From Actinomycetota bacterium (GTDB lineage Bacteria > Actinomycetota > Acidimicrobiia > Acidimicrobiales > Microtrichaceae): 64,000 nt of DNA. The stretch spans positions 558,001 through 622,000 of the forward strand of contig JADJBW010000001.1 of the NCBI GenBank assembly GCA_016703525.1. The letters run 5' to 3'. Below are positions 59,707-64,000 of this stretch, one piece after another. The first letter of the stretch is position 1. Every line of letters begins with the position of its first letter. Below the pieces are notes generated by a model. That model did not search any database and was not told the origin of the DNA. It saw only the letters and a program-made list of their open reading frames with translations. Made by a program: the position numbers and the translations under genes.

Positions 59707-60224
59707 GATGCCTCCTGTCGGCGACAGACGACCACGGGAATCTCCCGGTCGGCCCGAGCTTGGTACATCGCGAACCCCGGATACATATCGACGAGGCGGG
59801 GCCACAGGCGAGCCCGGGTGTCGGCGTCGGCGACGGTCGCGACCGCATCGAAGTCGTCGCCGAAGTCCTCGATGTGCACTGCCGGGTTGGCGACGATGTT
59901 GAAGTACCAGTCGGGGTGGCGCGGCATGCCGCCCTGCGACGCGACGATCACGACGTCGTCGCCGTCGCGGAGGCGGAGCAGCGGAACCGTGCGCGGCAGC
60001 CCGCTTCGTCGGCCGGTGGTGGTCACGAGGCACACGGGAACGCCTCGCAGGAACGTCCGTCCGACTCGCCATTTGCCGCCGAGGCGGCCCTTCGTCCGGC
60101 GGTAGAGCGCCACGTTCCAAGCCGAGCCGCGGCGCATGAACCGTCGCGCCCGGTTCGACTCGCCCGCCGACAGGGGAGTGGTCCGACCCCGCAGGGTCTT
60201 CCCGCCAGCATCCACCTTGCCCAT
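59703..60224 (-). CDS. Nitroreductase-family deazaflavin (F420) oxidoreductase, Ddn-like
   Basis: 173 residues. Split-beta-barrel motifs: GKWRVGRTFLRGVPVCLVTTTGRRSGLPR (F420 phosphate contact, about 49-77), TVPLLRLRDGDDVVIVASQGG and HPDWYFNIVANPAV, diagnostic of the Ddn/FDOR-B group. Family members use reduced F420 and often reduce quinones or unsaturated substrates. This implies F420 use in the host. It starts at ATG 60224, and its stop overlaps the PhyH start. Confidence 0.9.
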   Translation of the reverse strand: MGKVDAGGKTLRGRTTPLSAGESNRARRFMRRGSAWNVALYRRTKGRLGGKWRVGRTFLRGVPVCLVTTTGRRSGLPRTVPLLRLRDGDDVVIVASQGGMPRHPDWYFNIVANPAVHIEDFGDDFDAVATVADADTRARLWPRLVDMYPGFAMYQARADREIPVVVCRRQEAS

Positions 60225-60264
60225 CTCGTACTCCTTCGGGGTGCCGGCGTCGCGGTCCGCCGGG

Positions 60265-61569
60265 TCAGGCGGGTCCGCCGCCGAGGTCGTCGCGTGTGAT
60301 CCGCTCGTGCACCATGCGTCGCGGCGCCGGCGCCTCGTCGGTGATCGTGACGGCCTCGGCGAGCGCTTCGAGCGCTGCGGGAAGACGCGTGGGGTCGTCG
60401 AGGTGGAGGTCGATCACCGGGTCGCCGGCGGCCACCCGGTCGCCGGCGACGGCGCGCAGCACCGCTCCCGCGATCGGCGACACGGGGTCTTCCTTGCGCG
60501 CCCGGCCGGCGCCCAGGCGCCACGCGGCCTCGCCGACCTTGCGGGCATCGATGCGGGCGACATGTCCCGGCGCGGCGGCCCGCACGGTGTGGATCTCGGT
60601 CGAGCGCGGCAGCGCAGCGTCCGGGTCGCCGCCCTGCGCCGCGATCATCCGCCGCCAGTGGTCCATCGCCGAGCCGTCCGCGAGGCGTTCCGCCGGGTCG
60701 ATGTCGACGCCGGCGAGTGCCACCATCTCCCGCGCCAGAGCGAGGGTTACCTCGACCACGTCGGGCGGGCCTCCGCCGGCCAGGATCTCGATCGACTCCG
60801 CGACCTCGAGCGCATTGCCGACCGCTCGGCCGAGCGGCTGGTCCATGTCGGTCAGCACCGCGACCGTCGACACGCCGTGCGCCTCGCCGAGGCCCACCAT
60901 GGTGCGGGCCAGTTCCCGCGCCCGGTCGATTCCGGGCAGGAACGCGCCCGATCCGATCTTCACGTCGAGCACCAGCCCGTCGGCGCCCTCGGCGATCTTC
61001 TTGCTCATGATCGAGCTCGCGATCAGCGGGATCGCCTCGACGGTGCCCGTCACGTCTCGCAGGGCGTACATCCGGCGATCCGCCGGCGCGAGGCGAGGGC
61101 CCGCCGCCGCGATGGTCGTGCCGACGTCGCGCAGCTGCGCGATGAACGCGTCGTTGGACATGTCACCGTGCCAGCCGGTGATCGACTCGAGCTTGTCGAG
61201 CGTGCCGCCGGTGTGGCCGAGCCCGCGGCCCGACAGTTGTGGAACGGCTACTCCGCACGCGGCGACGAGTGGGCACAGCGGGAGCGACACCTTGTCGCCG
61301 ACGCCGCCGGTGGAGTGCTTGTCCACCGTCGGTCGGCCAACCGCGGAGAGGTCGAGCCGATCGCCCGATTCGATCATCGCCGCGGTCCACGTGGCGAGCT
61401 CGCGGGCGTCCAGCCCGCGCCACACGATCGCCATGAGCAGCGACGCCGCCTGCTCATCCGCGATGGTGCGAGCGGTGAACTGCTCGATGAACCAGCGAAT
61501 CTGCTCGTCGGACAGCGCTGCGCCGTCGCGCTTGGTGCGGATCACGTCGAGGATGGTCACGATGGCCAT
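60265..61569 (-). CDS. deoA: Thymidine phosphorylase
   Basis: 434 residues. Pyrimidine nucleoside phosphorylase signature VDKHSTGGVGDKVSLPLCPLV, then SGRGLGHTGGTLDKLESI, IASSIMSKKIAEGADGLVLDVKIGSGAFLP, and a C-terminal domain of DPTRL-type strands. It cleaves thymidine or deoxyuridine to the base and deoxyribose-1-phosphate. The cytidine deaminase gene lies 6 bp upstream, so the two enzymes work in sequence in pyrimidine salvage. Confidence 0.96.
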   Translation of the reverse strand: MAIVTILDVIRTKRDGAALSDEQIRWFIEQFTARTIADEQAASLLMAIVWRGLDARELATWTAAMIESGDRLDLSAVGRPTVDKHSTGGVGDKVSLPLCPLVAACGVAVPQLSGRGLGHTGGTLDKLESITGWHGDMSNDAFIAQLRDVGTTIAAAGPRLAPADRRMYALRDVTGTVEAIPLIASSIMSKKIAEGADGLVLDVKIGSGAFLPGIDRARELARTMVGLGEAHGVSTVAVLTDMDQPLGRAVGNALEVAESIEILAGGGPPDVVEVTLALAREMVALAGVDIDPAERLADGSAMDHWRRMIAAQGGDPDAALPRSTEIHTVRAAAPGHVARIDARKVGEAAWRLGAGRARKEDPVSPIAGAVLRAVAGDRVAAGDPVIDLHLDDPTRLPAALEALAEAVTITDEAPAPRRMVHERITRDDLGGGPA

Positions 61570-61575
61570 GGCCGA

Positions 61576-61986
61576 TCAGCCGCCCGACCCGTGCCGGTGC
61601 GCGATGTCGTCGGGGCCGAACGCCCAGGGCAGCAGGTCGCCCAGGGCGATGACCCCGTCCGGTCCGTCGATCTGCAAGGCCGAACCTCCGAACTCGAAAA
61701 GCACCTGTCGGCAGCGACCGCACGGTGCGAGCGGCGAGCCGTCCCCGGCGACGACCGCCAGGGCCACGAGGCGCCCTCCTCCCGAGCCGGCGAGCGCCGA
61801 CGCGATGGAGCACTCGGCGCACAAGGTCAGCCCGAAGGACGCGTTCTCGACGTTGCATCCCTCCACGATTCGGCCGTCGTCGCACAGTGCTGCGGCCCCG
61901 ACGAGCACGTTCGAGTACGGCGCGTACGACCGCTGTGTCATGGCCCGCGCCCTCGCCCGCAGGTCATCCCAGTCGATCGAGGCCAT
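61576..61986 (-). CDS. cdd: Cytidine deaminase
   Basis: 136 residues. Zinc motif NASFGLTLCAECSIASAL (Cys-Ala-Glu) and PCGRCRQVLFEFG (two Cys), plus YAPYSNVLVGAAAL for substrate contact; all catalytic residues are present. It converts cytidine or deoxycytidine to uridine. The start ATG 61986 abuts the stop of the upstream permease gene (1 bp shared), so it is in the same operon. Confidence 0.96.
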   Translation of the reverse strand: MASIDWDDLRARARAMTQRSYAPYSNVLVGAAALCDDGRIVEGCNVENASFGLTLCAECSIASALAGSGGGRLVALAVVAGDGSPLAPCGRCRQVLFEFGGSALQIDGPDGVIALGDLLPWAFGPDDIAHRHGSGG

Positions 61987-63209
61987 CAGTGTGCGCCCCC
62001 TCGGCGGTAGATCTGGCCGGCGGCAGCGGGCGGGCGGAGCTTCTGCGACGCCGTGGCGAGGACCACGAGCGTGACCACGTACGGGGTTGCCTGGATGAAC
62101 TGCTTGGGCAACTCGTCGACCTGGGCATACACGATGGCCGACACCGCGGACCCGACGGCGGCGGCGATCGCCTGTCGCCAGCGAGCGGCCGCTCCCTGAC
62201 GGATCGCGATCACGGCCAACAGCATCGCCACCAGCAGCAGCAGGGGACCGACGAGGTCGCCCTGGCGGAGCGGGAGCGCCTGGCTGAAGCCGAACAGCCC
62301 GGCGCCCGCGGCGAGGCCGCCCGGTCGCCAGTTGCCGAAGATCATGGTGGCGAGGCCGATGAAGCCGCGACCGCCCGTCTGCGCTTCCTTGTACTGAGAA
62401 TTCTGGACCGTCGCGAGGAACGCCCCACCGAGACCGGCGCAGGCGCCCGAGATGAGCACGCCGTAGTACTGCATGCGCACCACGGACACCCCGAGCGACT
62501 CGGCGGCGTACGGGTTCTCGCCGATGGAGCGCAACCGGAGGCCGAATCGGGTCCGCCAGAGCACGAACCACGACCCGACGAGCACCACGACGGCCAGGAG
62601 GGCGACCCAGCTCACCTCGGTGGTCAGGCCTCGCACGACCCCGGCGACGTCGCTCACGAGGAACCAGTGCCTGTGCTCGATCGACTCCAATCCCGACGAC
62701 ACCAGCGGCACCGTGAACGTGCCGGTGCGGTTGGCGGTGGGGATGGTGGGCGTCTCGGTCGGTCGGTCGTAGACCGTCGCCGTGAGGAAGCGGGTGACCC
62801 CCGGCGCCATGATGTTGATCGCGACGCCGCTGATGATGTGGTCGACCTTGAACGTGATGGTCGCGACGGCATGGATCAGCGCCCCGAGCATGCCGCCGAC
62901 GATGCCGAACGCGATGCCGGCCCAACCGCCCCATTCGAGCGCCGCGTACGCGCCGAACCACGTGCCGAGCACGAGCATGCCTTCGAGCGCGATGTTGACC
63001 ACGCCGGAGCGCTCGGCGTAGATGCCCCCGAGCCCCGCCATCGCGATCGGGACCGCTAGGCGCAGCGATGCGCCCACGGTGCCCGCCGAGGTCAGGTCGT
63101 CGGCGCCCGACCAGACCCGGGTGATCGAGATCAGCAGCAGCAGCGAGCAGCCGGTCGCCACGGTGCGCTGGGCGGTGCTGAGCGAGCCGAGCCGTTCGGA
63201 CACGTTCAT
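61986..63209 (-). CDS. Nucleoside ABC transporter permease, second subunit
   Basis: 407 residues, about ten helices. BmpA-type nucleoside permease motifs: GLGGIYAERSGVVNIALEGMLVLGTW, FKVDHIISGVAINIMAPGVTRFL, FGLRLRSIGENPYAAESLGV and GGRGFIGLATMIFGNWRPGG. With the other permease it forms the membrane channel for nucleosides; the ATPase and binding protein should lie beyond the right edge. It starts at ATG 63209, overlapping the upstream stop (ATGA). Confidence 0.93.
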   Translation of the reverse strand: MNVSERLGSLSTAQRTVATGCSLLLLISITRVWSGADDLTSAGTVGASLRLAVPIAMAGLGGIYAERSGVVNIALEGMLVLGTWFGAYAALEWGGWAGIAFGIVGGMLGALIHAVATITFKVDHIISGVAINIMAPGVTRFLTATVYDRPTETPTIPTANRTGTFTVPLVSSGLESIEHRHWFLVSDVAGVVRGLTTEVSWVALLAVVVLVGSWFVLWRTRFGLRLRSIGENPYAAESLGVSVVRMQYYGVLISGACAGLGGAFLATVQNSQYKEAQTGGRGFIGLATMIFGNWRPGGLAAGAGLFGFSQALPLRQGDLVGPLLLLVAMLLAVIAIRQGAAARWRQAIAAAVGSAVSAIVYAQVDELPKQFIQATPYVVTLVVLATASQKLRPPAAAGQIYRRGGAH

Positions 63210-64000
63210 CCCGCCACCTCCAGGTCGAGGCGCTCGGCCTTGGCGGCGGTCTCGGCGGTGATGCGGCGCTGCGCGAACTGTTCGGCGACCTGGTAGGTGA
63301 TCACGACGGCGAGCACGATCACGCCCTGCAGGATCGTGACGATCTCCCTCGGGATGCCGTCGAGGTCGAGGAATCGGCCGGCGGCATCGAGGAACCCCCA
63401 CACGAGCGCACCGATCGCGATTCCGATCGGATGCTTGCGGCCGAGCAGTGCGACGGCGATGCCGTCGAACCCGAGCCCCACGCTGAACGTGTCGGTGTAG
63501 GCGTGCTTGTCTCCGAGGAGCTCGGGGAGCCCGACGAGCCCGGCCGCCGCTCCCGAGATGAGCATCGCCCGAAAGACCATCTTGGTGGGGTCGACGCCGG
63601 AGGTGCGGGCCGCGAACGGGTTCGCTCCCGAGGCCCGGAGCTGGAACCCGAACCGGGACTTCCACACGAGCAGGTAGTAGGCGACCCCGACGAGCACGGC
63701 GACGATCGCGAACGAGTTGACCCGATGCGAGCCGTTGGACACCAGGTCGGGCATCCACGCCGACTCGGGCAGGTACTTCGTGCGGGTGTTCAGCTCGCCG
63801 GCGGCCGAACCCTTGAACACGCCGGTGTACAGCCAGGCAACCAGGCTGATCGCGATGAAGTTCAACATGATCGTCGAGACGACCTCGTTGATCCCCCGCT
63901 TCACCTTCAGCACAGCTGGGACCGTCGCCCACAGCGCGCCGCCGATGAGCCCGGCGAGCAGGCAGAACACCACGTGGAGGGGGCCGGGCAGCGTGACCGC
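63206..64000 (-). CDS. Nucleoside ABC transporter permease, first subunit (cut by window edge)
   Basis: 264 residues visible without a stop to the right edge. LKVKRGINEVVSTIMLNFIAISLVAWL, FGFQLRASGANPFAARTSGVDP, MVFRAMLISGAAAGLVGLPELLG and GFDGIAVALLGRKHPIGIAIGALVWGFLDAAG are the typical pieces. It pairs with the next permease, which it overlaps by 4 bp. The N-terminus lies outside the window. Confidence 0.92.
   Translation of the reverse strand, partial: AVTLPGPLHVVFCLLAGLIGGALWATVPAVLKVKRGINEVVSTIMLNFIAISLVAWLYTGVFKGSAAGELNTRTKYLPESAWMPDLVSNGSHRVNSFAIVAVLVGVAYYLLVWKSRFGFQLRASGANPFAARTSGVDPTKMVFRAMLISGAAAGLVGLPELLGDKHAYTDTFSVGLGFDGIAVALLGRKHPIGIAIGALVWGFLDAAGRFLDLDGIPREIVTILQGVIVLAVVITYQVAEQFAQRRITAETAAKAERLDLEVAG

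Overview
High-GC actinobacterial DNA, most likely from the class Acidimicrobiia (an Ilumatobacter-like lineage; inferred). Supporting points: very high third-position GC, mycofactocin genes, an F420/deazaflavin-type oxidoreductase, an RCC1-repeat lipoprotein, a LAFTG-anchored surface protein, a bL37-type mini ribosomal protein, and several leaderless promoters with a TANCCT-like -10 box 6-8 nt before the start codon. No rRNA, tRNA, CRISPR array or intact insertion sequence was seen.

Layout. (1) 1-20.2 kb is a mycofactocin (MFT) accessory locus: two FadH/OYE-type flavin oxidoreductases (1405-5585), then an ETF-alpha / FixC-like / FixX-like / ETF-beta / MftE operon with start-stop overlaps (12267-16744), an MFT-type SDR and the glycosyltransferase MftF (17810-20222). 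The maturase genes mftA, mftB, mftC and mftD are not in the window. The locus is interrupted at 5.6-12.2 kb by an AlkD-like gene, a small unknown ORF, a lipoprotein, a badly frameshifted SdrD-like surface protein and an ABC-F remnant. (2) 20.2-33.1 kb is a steroid/lipid catabolism region: two DUF35 proteins, two Cys-less thiolase-like proteins and a KshA-like Rieske oxygenase, then a TetR divergent from a di-iron hydrolase/BVMO/SDR operon, an amidohydrolase and an EstB-like serine hydrolase. Three near-identical palindromes of the KstR operator type (T-nn-AAC-nn-GTT-nn-A) lie before the DUF35 operon, the Rieske gene and the amidohydrolase. (3) 33.1-38.8 kb holds ferredoxin, ferredoxin reductase, lysoplasmalogenase, metallophosphoesterase and PepN. 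(4) 39-46 kb holds two tandem secreted clan-A glycosidase-like paralogues around a dienoyl-CoA isomerase-like gene, then an acyl-CoA dehydrogenase. (5) 46-57 kb is mostly housekeeping: lipoproteins, YhhQ, bL37, a histone-deacetylase-family enzyme, YihY, PHP/PolX-like, TlpA plus DsbB, YchF, DUF192, RsmI. (6) 57-64 kb holds a phosphohexomutase, a PhyH dioxygenase, a Ddn-like protein and a nucleoside salvage/uptake operon (two ABC permeases, cytidine deaminase, thymidine phosphorylase) that runs off the right edge.

At least eleven apparent indels break otherwise well-conserved frames, clustered at 5-12, 19.5 and 40-45.5 kb. Several sit in short G/C runs or GC dinucleotide repeats, so either the assembly carries indel errors or these loci are decaying. 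Genes affected are annotated across the break. A plausible joint scheme is that MFT-dependent dehydrogenases (SDR, OYE-type) oxidise substrates, and the ETF-FixC-FixX module re-oxidises reduced mycofactocin towards quinone, while MftE and MftF carry out late cofactor maturation. The first part is inference from gene content; the MftE and MftF identities rest on strong family-specific sequence features.
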